Shown here piece by piece: positions 53,116-62,068 of a stretch of 64,000 nt of DNA. The notes beneath the pieces were generated by a model. The model worked only from the letters and a program-made list of their open reading frames with translations, was not told where the DNA came from and did not search any database. Numbering within the stretch: the stretch's first letter is position 1; every line of letters starts with the position of its first letter. This DNA comes from Microlunatus kandeliicorticis (lineage in GTDB: Bacteria > Actinomycetota > Actinomycetes > Propionibacteriales > Propionibacteriaceae), in the NCBI RefSeq assembly GCF_014137855.1, contig NZ_JACGWT010000002.1:682001-746000 (forward strand), given 5' to 3'. The position numbers and the translations under genes are program-made.

Positions 53116-53913
53116 GTGCACCGGGTGTTCGAGACGCTGGAACGCGCACGTAGGTGGGTCCGAGTGGACGTTCGGATCCGGGCCGCCTTGATCCACGGCT
53201 CCGTCGTCCAAGGTGACACGACGCCCCTGTCTGACCTGGACCTCATCGTGATCGCCGAGCCCGGCGAACGGGACGCGATCTGGGCAGATCGACTGTCCAT
53301 CACCGACCGTCTGCTCGGTGCGCCGGCAGCGGTGACCGAGGTGCTGCCGCAACGGCCCTACCGCTGGCAGGCCCGCACCCTCGACCTGGCCATGCTCGAC
53401 TTCACCATCGACGAGACCTACATGGCAATGTGGGACGGCTTCGAGGGCCCTGTCGAGTTCCTCATCGACCGCGCCGACGTCCAGGCCCGTTTCGAGCAGG
53501 ACATGGCAGCCCAGGCGACACCCTCAGCCTTTGATGCTCGCGTCGATTGTGATGACACCTGGGGCCGGCTAGCCAAGCTCACCGCGCTCACCCTCCACGG
53601 CCGCCGCCACATCGCGCGCACCGGCCTCCACGATCTGATCGGTAACAACCTGCTTACCCTGCTCGACCGAGATCCCTACCGCATCGGGTCGATCGGAGAC
53701 GCCCACGACGTTCAGCTGGTCCAGCAGCTCGACTTCATCTACCCGGCGAGTAGTGAACCCGCTGAGCTTCAGCGGGCACTCATGGCAACCGCCCACTGGT
53801 ACGGCGAGCTCCTCACCGCATGGGCCGCTCGGACCGGCAAGGACCGCCCCACCTGCCCAATCGAAGGACCCGTAACCGAAGCCATCCAGACACTCGCTAG
53901 ATCCCAGGAATGA
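53116..53913 (+). CDS. nucleotidyltransferase-fold protein
   Basis: A 265-residue protein of the polymerase-beta-like nucleotidyltransferase superfamily. The metal-binding motif is LIHGSVVQGDTTPLSDLDLI, with G28-S29 and D40-x-D42. A long helical C-terminus follows. The overall form resembles aminoglycoside nucleotidyltransferases (ANT), with a catalytic base not identified. GTG start at 53116, or 53125. Function as an antibiotic-modifying enzyme is only a possibility. Confidence 0.75.
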   Translation: MHRVFETLERARRWVRVDVRIRAALIHGSVVQGDTTPLSDLDLIVIAEPGERDAIWADRLSITDRLLGAPAAVTEVLPQRPYRWQARTLDLAMLDFTIDETYMAMWDGFEGPVEFLIDRADVQARFEQDMAAQATPSAFDARVDCDDTWGRLAKLTALTLHGRRHIARTGLHDLIGNNLLTLLDRDPYRIGSIGDAHDVQLVQQLDFIYPASSEPAELQRALMATAHWYGELLTAWAARTGKDRPTCPIEGPVTEAIQTLARSQE

Positions 53914-53956
53914 TCCGACGAGCGGGGTGCGCCTCCTAGTCGAGGCGGCTGAGCGG

Positions 53957-54000
53957 AGCCGGTGGCCACGCGGACGCGTGCGGTTGCCGGTGGTTGAACG
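53957..54000 (+). repeat. palindromic repeat, cluster 10 (1 unit)
   Basis: One GA-centred unit with GGCCACGCGG in place of GGTCACGCGG, plus a flanking half unit, between convergent genes. Confidence 0.75.
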
Positions 54001-54030
54001 AGACGGTTCCGCCACCCGTCCGAACTCACC

Positions 54031-54534
54031 TCAAGGCCGCAGGTCTGGTCCGTAGACGAAGCCGCGGGCTAGGTAGTTCGGGACGGTGTGCGGGTGTTCG
54101 TCCGGCCGAGTCCACAGCCAGACCCGCTCGGTGAGCTGGCCGTTCGGTGCAGGCGTTGACCACATGAGCTGGGTGAGGCGGGTCAGGAAGTCTCCACCGA
54201 TTCCAACGCCCTGCATCGTCGGCACCACTCCGATGACCACGAACGCTGCGTCACCTCGCCCAGACCAGCCGACTTCTGCCATCGCTACATCAGCACGACC
54301 CATGCGTCCTATGAAGGCCTTCATGCCGGGCTCGGACAGCTCATCTGCCCATTGCTGCTCAGTCCAGCGGCTACGACCGCCGCCACCCAACGGCTCCCAG
54401 ATGATTCGGTACAGGCGTCGCAAAGCGGCAGCCGCGGGATCCGGGGCTGCGAGAATTTCCAACTGCTTGAGTCGTGGGCTCGGCTGCAACTGCGACGGTG
54501 TCGTCATCTCCAACACGATGCCCTCACTGCTCAT
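54031..54534 (-). CDS. GNAT family N-acetyltransferase
   Basis: A 167-residue acetyltransferase. Acetyl-CoA loop: IGVVPTMQGVGIGGDFLTRL (V-x-P then Q-G-V-G-I-G). The C-terminal NYLARGFVYGPDLRP is a typical GNAT ending. It could act on an antibiotic or a metabolite. It is convergent with the nucleotidyltransferase gene across repeat cluster 10. Confidence 0.8.
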   Translation of the reverse strand: MSSEGIVLEMTTPSQLQPSPRLKQLEILAAPDPAAAALRRLYRIIWEPLGGGGRSRWTEQQWADELSEPGMKAFIGRMGRADVAMAEVGWSGRGDAAFVVIGVVPTMQGVGIGGDFLTRLTQLMWSTPAPNGQLTERVWLWTRPDEHPHTVPNYLARGFVYGPDLRP

Positions 54535-54629
54535 GCAGACGAGGTTAAAAGACGAGCTGCTGATCGGTACCGCCGAACGTGGCAGTCACAAGTGGGGTAG
54601 CGACACGTCGTGCTAGGCCTCGGCAGAGC

Positions 54630-55464
54630 TCGGTGGTCACGCGGACGCGTGCGACAGCCGGTGGTCACGCGGACGCGTGCGACAGCCGGTGGTCACGCGG
54701 ACGCATGCAGTTGCCGGTGGTCACGCGGACGCATGCAGTTGCCGGTGGTCACGCGGACGCATGCAGTTGCCGGTGGTCACGCGGAGCGTGCGATGGCCGG
54801 TGGTCACGCGGAGCGTGCGATAGCCGGTTGTCACGCGGACGCGTGCAGTTGGCGGTGGTCACGCGGACGCGTGCAGTTGGCGGTGGTCACGCGGACGCGT
54901 GCAGTTGGCGGTGGTCACGCGGACGCGTGCAGTGGCCGGTGGTCACGCGGACGCGTGCAGTTCACGGTGGTCACGCGGACGCGTGCAGTTCACGGTGGTC
55001 ACGCGGACGCGTGCAGTTCACGGTGGTCACGCGGACGCGTGCAGTTCACGGTGGTCACGCGGACGCGTGCAGTTCACGGTGGTCACGCGGAGCGTGCAGT
55101 TCACGGTGGTCACGCGGAGCGTGCAGTGGCCGGTGGTCACGCGGAGCGTGCAGTGGCCGGTGGTCACGCGGAGCGTGCAGTGGCCGGTGGTCACGCGGAG
55201 CGTGCAATACCCGGTGGTCACGCGGAGCGTGCAATACCCGGTGGTCACGCGGAGCGTGCAATACCCGGTGGTCACGCGGAGCGTGCAATACCCGGTGGTC
55301 ACGCGGAGCGTGCGATACCCGGTGGTCACGCGGACGCGTGCAGTTCACGGTGGTCACGCGGACGCGTGCAGTTCACGGTGGTCACGCGGACGCGTGCAGT
55401 TCACGGTGGTCACGCGGACGCGTGCAGTTCACGGTGGTCACGCGGAGCGTGCGATAGCCGGTCC
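54630..55464 (+). repeat. palindromic repeats, cluster 11 (about 30 units, longest)
   Basis: A head-to-tail array of 27/28-bp units. Units with the same spacer lie in blocks: three CATGCAGTTG-type, three CAGTTGGC, five CAGTTCAC, three CAGTGGCC, four CAATACCC, then four CAGTTCAC again. It fills most of a 1.1-kb gap between a minus-strand and a plus-strand gene. Confidence 0.9.
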
Positions 55465-55632
55465 ACGATCGGCGCCACGTCGCGGGGCTGAAGTCGAGCC
55501 CAACCGTCCCAGAACGCATGACCTGATCGTTTCACCGCACGTTGGGACGGAGGCGATGGTCGAGCGGACGCTCCCAGCACCCACCTCTTCTTACCCCCGG
55601 AGTCGAACGCTCGCAGCAGTTAAGGTTTGGAC

Positions 55633-56115
55633 GTGCTGACCGTTATCGTTGCTGCGGTTCTGTCTGTGGCAGGCGGCCTTGTGATTGCTCGTGTGACTGG
55701 TCAGGTCGGCCTAGTTCGAAGAGTGGAGCGGTACCTAGCTATCGCAGAGAAGCTGCCACCCGGCGACGAGAAGGCCAACCTGAATGCGACGGCCGTGGTC
55801 CTGTCGCGACAATTGACCCGCTCGACCGCCGAACGAATCCATATTGGACTCACCTGGTTCGCAGTTGCTGGAGCGCCATTCTGCATATTCGTCATCATCG
55901 AGGGTGTGCGAGCTGCGCCGCAGGGTCTCGTAAGCGCCGCTCCTGAGCTCCTAATTCGAGACTTGGTTGCGGCAAGAAGCGCTCTCGGGCTCAGCTTCCT
56001 CTGGCTGACATCCGTTGCCATCTGCGGCGCCTGGGGGCAGGCAGTGACGAGGGCATTGCTCATTCCTGCTGCAGAGTGGCTGCGTGGCCGGTTCCGCAAG
56101 GCAGATGGCGGATAA
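55633..56115 (+). CDS. small integral membrane protein
   Basis: A 160-residue protein with three hydrophobic helices: MLTVIVAAVLSVAGGLVIAR-like at the N-terminus, LTWFAVAGAPFCIFVIIEGV and LSFLWLTSVAICGAWGQAV. AAGG lies 7 bases before the GTG. There is no recognised family. It stands alone between repeat clusters 11 and 12. Confidence 0.6.
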   Translation: MLTVIVAAVLSVAGGLVIARVTGQVGLVRRVERYLAIAEKLPPGDEKANLNATAVVLSRQLTRSTAERIHIGLTWFAVAGAPFCIFVIIEGVRAAPQGLVSAAPELLIRDLVAARSALGLSFLWLTSVAICGAWGQAVTRALLIPAAEWLRGRFRKADGG

Positions 56116-56167
56116 GTACAGACCCAAGCGCCGCATAACTCGGACGGCTAGGCCGAGCGGGGACTAG

Positions 56168-56280
56168 CCGTTGCCGGTGGTCACGCAGTCGCACACAGGG
56201 ACCGGTGGTCACGCGGACGCGTGTGGTTGCCGGTGGTCACGCGGAGCGTGCGATAGCCGGTAGTCACGCGAGCCGCGCGG
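56168..56280 (+). repeat. palindromic repeats, cluster 12 (about 4 units, two decayed)
   Basis: Includes two clean units and two with altered arms (CACGCAGTCGCAC and CACGCGAGCCGCG). Confidence 0.75.
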
Positions 56281-56341
56281 CCGTCGACGCTCGAGCACGA
56301 TTGCGCGGAGGATGACTTACCGAAAGCTCGCCTGCCAGCGG

Positions 56342-56875
56342 TTAAGAGCGCGCGGCATCGAAGGCCGCTTTGACGGCGCGGGCCAGGTCGGCTCCATCGA
56401 GGACAGGCCCACGCGGATCGACTAGTCGTCGCGATCCGATCGGCGAACCCTCGTAACGAGGGATCAACTGAATATGCAGGTGGTTGACTTCCCCGTCGCA
56501 CATCGTGACCTGATAGACCCGTTCAACACCCGTGAGCGACGCACGCAGAGCGCGCGCCACATCACGACACACCGTGAAGAGTCGAGCGGTCTCGCCATCA
56601 TCTAGTTCAGTGAAGTCCTGAACGTGGGACTTCCAGACAACAATGGAATGCCCGGGCGCGCGTGGATCGAGCGCCAACGTCACCCGAACGTCCGCTTCAT
56701 CGACGATCAGATCCTGCGGACCCAAGACGTCACCGTGAGACATCTCGCGGCAGGTGTAGCAGATGCTACGGTCCAGCAAACTGCTGACAGTCTGAGCAAC
56801 CTGGTCCCGTCTATTCGACCACCGCAACACCTCATCCCTCGTCGGCATTCGACGCGGGATGAACGTGGTGGGCAC
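56342..56875 (-). CDS. HIT-family hydrolase/transferase
   Basis: A 177-residue histidine-triad nucleotide-binding protein. The HIT signature is EVNHLHIQLIPRYEG (H-x-H-x-Q). CYTCREMSHGD near the N-terminus may bind zinc. GTG at 56875 has GAGG five bases upstream; an earlier frame start lies at 56923. HIT proteins hydrolyse or transfer nucleotide phosphoramidates or AP4A. It stands alone between repeat clusters. Confidence 0.8.
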   Translation of the reverse strand: MPTTFIPRRMPTRDEVLRWSNRRDQVAQTVSSLLDRSICYTCREMSHGDVLGPQDLIVDEADVRVTLALDPRAPGHSIVVWKSHVQDFTELDDGETARLFTVCRDVARALRASLTGVERVYQVTMCDGEVNHLHIQLIPRYEGSPIGSRRLVDPRGPVLDGADLARAVKAAFDAARS

Positions 56876-57003
56876 TCCGACCTCACTGCTCCTCACTTCG
56901 CGCACAGTTCCAGGGTCACACAAGAGTGGCCATCTCGACGTGGCATGTCCCAGACCAAAGCAACATGTGTCTCAGCCGCACAATCTCCCTCCGAAGACAC
57001 ACA

Positions 57004-57098
57004 CAGTTGCCGGTGTTCTCGCGGAGCGTGCGGTAGCCGGTGGTCACGCGGACGCGTGCAGTTGGCGGTGGTCACGCGGCCGTGTGCCGTTGCGGTGG
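57004..57098 (+). repeat. palindromic repeats, cluster 13 (3 units)
   Basis: A 5'-altered unit (CTCGCGGAGCGTG), one clean GA-centred unit and CACGCGGCCGTGTG. Confidence 0.78.
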
Positions 57099-57122
57099 AC
57101 AGTGCCCCATCTTGAAGCGCCT

Positions 57123-58142
57123 TCAGCAGTAGCGAAGGCTGCGCTTAGCCGTCTCGGCAAGTGCCCTTACCGTGCGGAGCCGTTCGAGCGACCACTGAAT
57201 CGTAGGTTCTTGCATCGGGTCCTTCCCGGCGGCGAGGAAGTGACCAAACCCGACACCAGCACAAACAAGAACCCTGAACGCGATGGCACGTTCGAGGCCA
57301 TCGCGATCGGCGCCGGCCAGAATCATGTGCTCGCTGTATCCGGCTAGCAACGCATCGATCGACGCTGACTCCGCGTGGTCCGGCTGGTAGATGAGCCCGC
57401 CGGTGGCGCAGGAGAGGAGGGCAAACGCCAAGTCGATGATCGCTGGCCCAAATCCAGAACTGTCCCAGTCGAAGAAGTGGACTTGTCCCGATTCAGCTCG
57501 AACACAGTTCCATTGGTGCGCGTCTCCGTGGAGGAAGGTTTGCGTGAGGCCGGTCTGCTCCTCGAGGCCGTCTGCGCAGGCATCAACGAGTGACTTCCAC
57601 TGCCGTGCAGTGTTCCGATTGGGGAGGTCGTGTTCGTATGGCAGGAGGTTGCGGAGCGCGAACCGCAGCTCGTTGGCGGGCAGCATGCCTGCGCGCTCGA
57701 CCACTGGGGCGCCGTCGATGGTCCGCGGCATGGCAGCGGCGATGCCGTGGCCATGGTGGTGGAGTTGTCCAAGCGAGGAGCCGAACTGATACAGATCTTC
57801 AGGGTCCCGCGACAGCGCTCGGCCCTCGATATAGTCCATGACAAGGAGCTCGTCCTGCCTCGACCCGGTCCGATGCTTCGTGACCGGCGCTCCGTTCCGT
57901 GCGCGCAGCAGCTTCGCTGCGGGAAAGCCGGCGTTTGCCAGAGCCTCGAGCACGCCGGCCTGGCGCTCCAGGTCGCCCTGGCCAATTCTGGCGACATAGG
58001 CACCAGCATCCGACTCGACGAGGAACGTAGGGTGATCCGCAGAGAATCGGCGGATCAGTGTCGGTTGCAGCCCGTACTGATCGACCAAGCAGCTTTGAAG
58101 CAGCTGTATGTCGAGATCGCCCTCGGCTGGCTTCTCACGCAT
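57123..58142 (-). CDS. aminoglycoside phosphotransferase-like kinase
   Basis: A 339-residue APH/choline-kinase-type phosphotransferase. The catalytic loop is FLHGDAHQWNCV (H205-G-D207, N212) and the metal-binding segment FFDWDSSG (D225-W-D227). N-lobe residues with FLVESDAGAYVARIG precede. The family includes antibiotic kinases and homoserine/fructosamine kinases, so resistance is only one option. It is the only gene between repeat clusters 13 and 14. Confidence 0.82.
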   Translation of the reverse strand: MREKPAEGDLDIQLLQSCLVDQYGLQPTLIRRFSADHPTFLVESDAGAYVARIGQGDLERQAGVLEALANAGFPAAKLLRARNGAPVTKHRTGSRQDELLVMDYIEGRALSRDPEDLYQFGSSLGQLHHHGHGIAAAMPRTIDGAPVVERAGMLPANELRFALRNLLPYEHDLPNRNTARQWKSLVDACADGLEEQTGLTQTFLHGDAHQWNCVRAESGQVHFFDWDSSGFGPAIIDLAFALLSCATGGLIYQPDHAESASIDALLAGYSEHMILAGADRDGLERAIAFRVLVCAGVGFGHFLAAGKDPMQEPTIQWSLERLRTVRALAETAKRSLRYC

Positions 58143-58744
58143 CGATCGGGGTCAGGGTTGCATCGAATCGGGTGTGCTCATCTGCCGAAGCTTGAGCGAT
58201 GAGGAGCTGCTGTGGCAACGCAATATCTTTCCCAGTCGACTTCTGCCCGGCGCCGGGCCCGCTCGGGCTTTCCGTCTGACGGGTCGACCGCTGCGGACAT
58301 GAGGCCACTCAGACGAGACGTGACCTCGAGGTGGCGGGTGGTCACGCGCACCCGTGCAATGACCGTGGTCACGCGGAGCGTGCGATAGCCGGTGGTCACG
58401 CGGAGCGTGCGATAGCCGGTGGTCACGCGGAGCGTGCGATAGCCGGTGGTCACGCGGAGCGTGCGATAGCCGGTGGTCACGCGGAGCGTGCGATAGCCGG
58501 TGGTCACGCGGAGCGTGCGATAGCCGGTGGTCACGCGGAGCGTGCGATAGCCGTTGGTCACGCGGAGCGTGCGATAGCCGTTGGTCACGCGGAGCGTGCG
58601 ATAGCCGGTGGTCACGCGGAGCGTGCGATAGCCGGTGGTCACGCGGAGCGTGCGATAGCCGGTGGTCACGCGGACACTCGTCGCATCCAGTCGTCGGACT
58701 TCTATAGGCAAATGAAGGCGCACCCGATGTCAAGCTGCTCCAAC
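58143..58744. other. gene-free gap filled mainly by repeat cluster 14
   Basis: About 600 bp. Bases 58333-58680 are repeats. The rest has only short open frames without motifs or clear start signals. Confidence 0.5.
58333..58680 (+). repeat. palindromic repeats, cluster 14 (about 13 units)
   Basis: Starts with a decayed unit (CACGCGCACCCGTG), then a run of nearly identical GGA-centred units with spacer TGCGATAGC (two have GTTGGTCAC), and a broken last unit. Period is 27 bp. Confidence 0.9.
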
Positions 58745-59164
58745 TCAAGGGGCCGACGAGCGGATCCTCTCCCCAAGAACGTCTACTACTCCTTCGTCGG
58801 TCCAACCGCTACCAAGGCTCCCCCAGGGGGTCAGAGACTCCCCCCGCAGCCAGTCGAGGACATCAGCTGGGTCGGCGTGACCGCCGGCTTCTCGACGCGG
58901 TACGACGACCTCGTCGAAGACATTCACACCGTCAGCGACACGGCGCCAGACGAGCTTGTCGTCACTGGTTGTGTAGATCAGCCAAGTCGGGGAGTCGTCG
59001 ACGGTGATGCAGCTGCAGATCCAGAGAGCCATCTCTGCGGGTACCTGGCCCAGTGGGAGCCGCTCCGGGCCGCCTTCGGCTTGGACGGCCGCCGTCAGCA
59101 GCGCCTCGACAAGCGGGACTGCGGGGTCCTCCCAAGTCTCCCGCGGGCGCCTGAATCCGAACAT
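58745..59164 (-). CDS. hypothetical protein
   Basis: A 139-residue acidic protein without a recognised family. Visible features are ALWICSCITVDDSPTWLIYT and WRRVADGVNVFDEVVVPR; it is predicted alpha/beta and without signal peptide. ATG start. It is flanked by repeat clusters 14 and 15. Confidence 0.6.
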   Translation of the reverse strand: MFGFRRPRETWEDPAVPLVEALLTAAVQAEGGPERLPLGQVPAEMALWICSCITVDDSPTWLIYTTSDDKLVWRRVADGVNVFDEVVVPRREAGGHADPADVLDWLRGESLTPWGSLGSGWTDEGVVDVLGERIRSSAP

Positions 59165-59227
59165 GCCGGGACGATAGGCCGCAACCAGCGCAGGCGCCTC
59201 CGAATATGGTGCGCGCGTGCCGATCGT

Positions 59228-59273
59228 CCGGTCGACGCGTGCGGTTGCCAGTAGTCACGCGGACGCGCACGGG
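59228..59273 (+). repeat. palindromic repeats, cluster 15 (about 2 units, decayed)
   Basis: A 5'-truncated GACGCGTGCGG and CACGCGGACGCGCAC, in which the right arm has lost symmetry. Confidence 0.7.
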
Positions 59274-59395
59274 CTCAAGCACCGCCGATTGGCTGCTGAA
59301 TCGAAATGACGCCCGCCGATCAGCGTGCGGTCGTCATTGATCAGCGCGGTGCGACGGATGCGAGCTGCCCCTTGTCTCGATTGGTACCGGCGGCT

Positions 59396-59569
59396 TCACG
59401 GTCGATAGCGGCGGGCGCGATGGCGGTCTACGAGCACAGCGAGCGCCACGACCACCAGCGCAACGATGACCATCACCCAGAGCGGGACGTGGAACCAGGC
59501 GCACAGGCTATACAAGGCGAAGGTGAAGAAGGCCAGCGTGGCGAGGACGACTCCTTGACGAAGGGTCAC
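59396..59569 (-). CDS. small membrane protein coupled to the preceding gene
   Basis: A 57-residue protein with two hydrophobic stretches (VVLATLAFFTFALYSLCAWF and VMVIVALVVVALAVLV) and a basic tail (DRHRARRYRP). The GTG start overlaps the stop of the upstream membrane-protein gene (GTGA), so it is translationally coupled. The role is unknown. Confidence 0.55.
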   Translation of the reverse strand: MTLRQGVVLATLAFFTFALYSLCAWFHVPLWVMVIVALVVVALAVLVDRHRARRYRP

Positions 59570-59871
59570 CGGGAGGCCTGGTCCGTGGCTCGAGCTCGCT
59601 TGTTCGACAGGTACCAGAGGATCGCGGACCGCGTATAAAGAACGATCTGCACGCCCGTCAATACCACCCAGAGACCCTGGAACCACCACGACCGGTGATC
59701 CCAGAAGCCGGCTGCGATCTGGGCACCACCGATGACGGTCCAAAGTAGAGCGGCGGCGATTGAGGTCCCCAAGGACCCGGTCATAGCGCCCTTGGGCCGG
59801 TCCGGGCGCGAAGGTCCGGTCCAGAACCGGATGAAGCGCTGGCGCATCGTCCGCTCCTGCTCGTCGGTCAC
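59566..59871 (-). CDS. small membrane protein
   Basis: A 101-residue protein starting at GTG (TDEQERTMRQRFIRFW). It has two hydrophobic helices (GTSIAAALLWTVIGGAQIAAG, and WWFQGLWVVLTGVQIVLYTR) and a basic C-terminus. No family was recognised. Together with the coupled downstream gene it forms a two-gene membrane unit between repeat clusters 15 and 16. Confidence 0.6.
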   Translation of the reverse strand: MTDEQERTMRQRFIRFWTGPSRPDRPKGAMTGSLGTSIAAALLWTVIGGAQIAAGFWDHRSWWFQGLWVVLTGVQIVLYTRSAILWYLSNKRARATDQASR

Positions 59872-59920
59872 ATTGGCAGCTTGCCAGGGGGCAGTCGCAC
59901 CGACGGCCGGATATGCAAGT

Positions 59921-59997
59921 TTGGTGGTCGCCCAGACGCGCGGTGGCCAGTGGTCACCCGGACGCGTGCGGTAACCGGTGGTCGCACGGGCGCCTGC
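59921..59997 (+). repeat. palindromic repeats, cluster 16 (2 to 3 decayed units)
   Basis: Units CACCCGGACGCGTG and CGCACGGGCGCCTG, plus a preceding partial CGCCCAGACGCG. Confidence 0.7.
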
Positions 59998-60114
59998 ATC
60001 AGTCCGAGCCGGGGTGGCCGACCTTGCCGCGTCCGACCGGGACAAAATAGGCCCCGTTGCAGGGGAAGATCAGGGCCGACCCGAAGGTGAAGACAGCTCT
60101 CAGCGGGTCGCTAG

Positions 60115-60471
60115 TTACATCGTTGGGTCGGGCCGGACCTGTGCCACGCCGTGCGGAAATCGCAACACCACGAACCTCTCGCCAAAGATCCGGGTGTCGA
60201 GCTCCTCCTGGATGTGCGTCAGCATGAGACGCAACGCCACCAACTCGAACGGATCATCTGGCCAAAGACCCGCGGCGCTTCGACCTGAGACCCGAATCGC
60301 ATGACCACACTCCCGGGGACTGAAGCCGAGACGCATCACGATCCGAGTCTGGTTCCATCCATCAGATCCGATCGCTGGCTGCACAGACCAACCACCACCG
60401 AAAGTCCTGATCCCGTCCCGGATCAGCGCCACCCGCAGCTCACCGACGAACCGCGCAACCCGTTCTATCAT
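60115..60471 (-). CDS. hypothetical protein
   Basis: A 118-residue soluble protein, predicted alpha/beta (VARFVGELRVALIRDGIRTF, RLMLTHIQEELDTRIFGERF). No family was recognised and there is no signal peptide. It is divergent from the TlpA-like gene with an 86-bp spacer lacking a repeat, the only non-operonic boundary in this region without one. Confidence 0.55.
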   Translation of the reverse strand: MIERVARFVGELRVALIRDGIRTFGGGWSVQPAIGSDGWNQTRIVMRLGFSPRECGHAIRVSGRSAAGLWPDDPFELVALRLMLTHIQEELDTRIFGERFVVLRFPHGVAQVRPDPTM

Positions 60472-60557
60472 CGGGCCCCAGTATCGACGACCTAGACCAC
60501 TGAGTTGGCTCCACCAGGCACCAAGCCCGGCAGGCGCCCCACTGAGACAATGACGCA

Positions 60558-61130
60558 GTGACCTCCAAACGGGCGGTGACGGCAGCCATCACTGTTGCCG
60601 TTGCGGTCCTCGCAGGTTGTGCCCACTCACAACCCGCCAGCACGTTTGGCCCGAGTCCTGCGCCTCACCCAGGAACCACCCAGATCGCACCAGAGCAGCG
60701 CAAGACCGTGCCGGTGCTCCAAGGGCCGGCACTGAACAGGGGCGGTGTGGTGTCCACTGCTGGTCTTGCCGGTCAAGTCGTGGTCATCAACTTTTGGGCC
60801 TCATGGTGTCCTCCGTGCCAAAAGGAAGCGCCAGCCCTCGCACAAGCGAGTCACTGGGCCGGGGATCGAGCAGTCTTCGTCGGCGTGGACAGCCATGACG
60901 AGGCACGGTCGAAGGCTTCAGCTCTACTCCGGCAGCGAGGGCTGCGCTATGACAACATCTACGACCCGGCCGACAGCCAACTCGACAAGCTGGCGGGGAA
61001 CCTCCCCACTGACGTGCTGCCCTCAACGATCGTGCTCGACAAGCAAGGACGGCTGGCCGTGCGGATACTCGGGCCCGTAAACGCCGACACACTCCTGACC
61101 GAAATCGAGGCCGTAAACCACGGCCGCTAG
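60558..61130 (+). CDS. TlpA/ResA-like thioredoxin lipoprotein
   Basis: A 190-residue membrane-anchored thiol-disulfide protein. The lipobox VLAGC (Cys21) ends the signal, a Pro/Thr linker follows, and the thioredoxin fold carries INFWASWCPPCQKEAP with C84-P-P-C87. The cis-Pro loop is LPSTIVLDKQG. Such proteins reduce or oxidise exported thiols, for example in cytochrome maturation. GTG start. It lies between the divergent hypothetical gene and repeat cluster 17. Confidence 0.85.
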   Translation: MTSKRAVTAAITVAVAVLAGCAHSQPASTFGPSPAPHPGTTQIAPEQRKTVPVLQGPALNRGGVVSTAGLAGQVVVINFWASWCPPCQKEAPALAQASHWAGDRAVFVGVDSHDEARSKASALLRQRGLRYDNIYDPADSQLDKLAGNLPTDVLPSTIVLDKQGRLAVRILGPVNADTLLTEIEAVNHGR

Positions 61131-61205
61131 AACCCGCGGCCGGCCGCCACAAAGAGACCCTTAACCCGTCCCGGTCGAGCGTCGCCCTCCTCGGCCCGCG
61201 CTCGA

Positions 61206-61288
61206 CTGCCGGTGGTCACGCAGAGCGTGCAGTTCACGGGGGTCACGCGGAGCGTGCAGTTGACGGTGGTTTTGCAGACGCCCGCAGC
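61206..61288 (+). repeat. palindromic repeats, cluster 17 (2 to 3 units)
   Basis: CACGCAGAGCGTG (loop AGA, arms intact), CACGCGGAGCGTG, and a decayed third, between convergent genes. Confidence 0.78.
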
Positions 61289-61329
61289 GGCCGGTGTTCG
61301 TCGGGTTCCCTCGCGCTCTCCTACGGGAG

Positions 61330-61707
61330 CTAGCTCTGATCCCAGACAGGCGATTCGGGATCCGCATCGAAGGCGTAATGGACAAGCAGGTGCCCGCGCA
61401 ACGCGGACTGCAAGCGGTTCGCAAGCGTCCGGCCCATCGCCCGCCACCGCTGTTCACGATCGGCTGACGACTCAACACCCGCTGACACCGCAGCGACCCC
61501 GCTCTCCCAGTCTCGGGCCCACGAACGCAGAGCGTCGACGAGCTGAGTTTCGAGTCCGAAGGCGTCGAGGTCCAGGTTGCCCACGACGCCTTCCGACCTG
61601 AATGCCCAGATCGGATCCGCTCCGTAATCCACGTCCACGACGACGCGCTCAAGGCCCTGGTCGAGCAGCACCTGCAATCTCCGACCCGGGACGACAGGAG
61701 AGACCAT
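61330..61707 (-). CDS. hypothetical protein
   Basis: A 125-residue helical protein of unknown family (LQVLLDQGLERVVVDVDYG, then LETQLVDALRSWARDW). ATG 61707 is used; an ATG at 61728 is in frame and neither has a clear ribosome-binding site. It is flanked by repeat clusters 17 and 18. Confidence 0.5.
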   Translation of the reverse strand: MVSPVVPGRRLQVLLDQGLERVVVDVDYGADPIWAFRSEGVVGNLDLDAFGLETQLVDALRSWARDWESGVAAVSAGVESSADREQRWRAMGRTLANRLQSALRGHLLVHYAFDADPESPVWDQS

Positions 61708-61754
61708 GGCCGGAGCGTGCCACACCACCGGTCAACGCAAGAGAGCATCAAAGT

Positions 61755-61847
61755 CGCCGGTCTCACCCGAACGCGTCGGTAGCCGGTGGTCCCGCGGAGC
61801 GTGCGTTAGCCGGTGGTCACGCGGACGCGTGCAGTTGCCGGTGGTCA
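61755..61847 (+). repeat. palindromic repeats, cluster 18 (3 units, one decayed)
   Basis: CACCCGAACGCGT, then CCCGCGGAGCGTG, then a clean CACGCGGACGCGTG. Confidence 0.75.
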
Positions 61848-62068
61848 GAAGACTGATGCGGGAGCGCTACCGCGGCTGCAGCCACGTCAGTCCCGGCGAT
61901 TGTTGACTAAAGCTCTCGCTCGCGCGGGACGCCGTCGTGACGCGGAGGCGCGCTTTGCTCCAGGATGTTGGGCTGTCGCCGATCACAAAGGACCCACCCA
62001 CACCCCAGCTCGAGCCCCACCTCCTCCCTACAGGCTGGACCAACACCCGATGTAGAGATCTTGGCGAC

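Noticed and set aside
53936-53950. Right attachment site (match CGAGGCGGCT to the tRNA 3' end)
   Set aside because: Only 10 bp match and the T-arm sequence is absent, so it is within chance.
54630-55464. CRISPR array
   Set aside because: The repeat takes up nearly the whole period, spacers are only 5-7 bp and recur in blocks, and no cas gene is near.
54579-55639. Long open frames of almost 300 codons in several frames
   Set aside because: They translate the 27/28-bp repeats (recurring VTRTRAV, GGHADAC, RWSRGRV). The frames are open only because the repeat lacks stop codons.
58152-59254. Repeat-coded open frames of 180-307 codons
   Set aside because: Same cause as above: translation through cluster 14.
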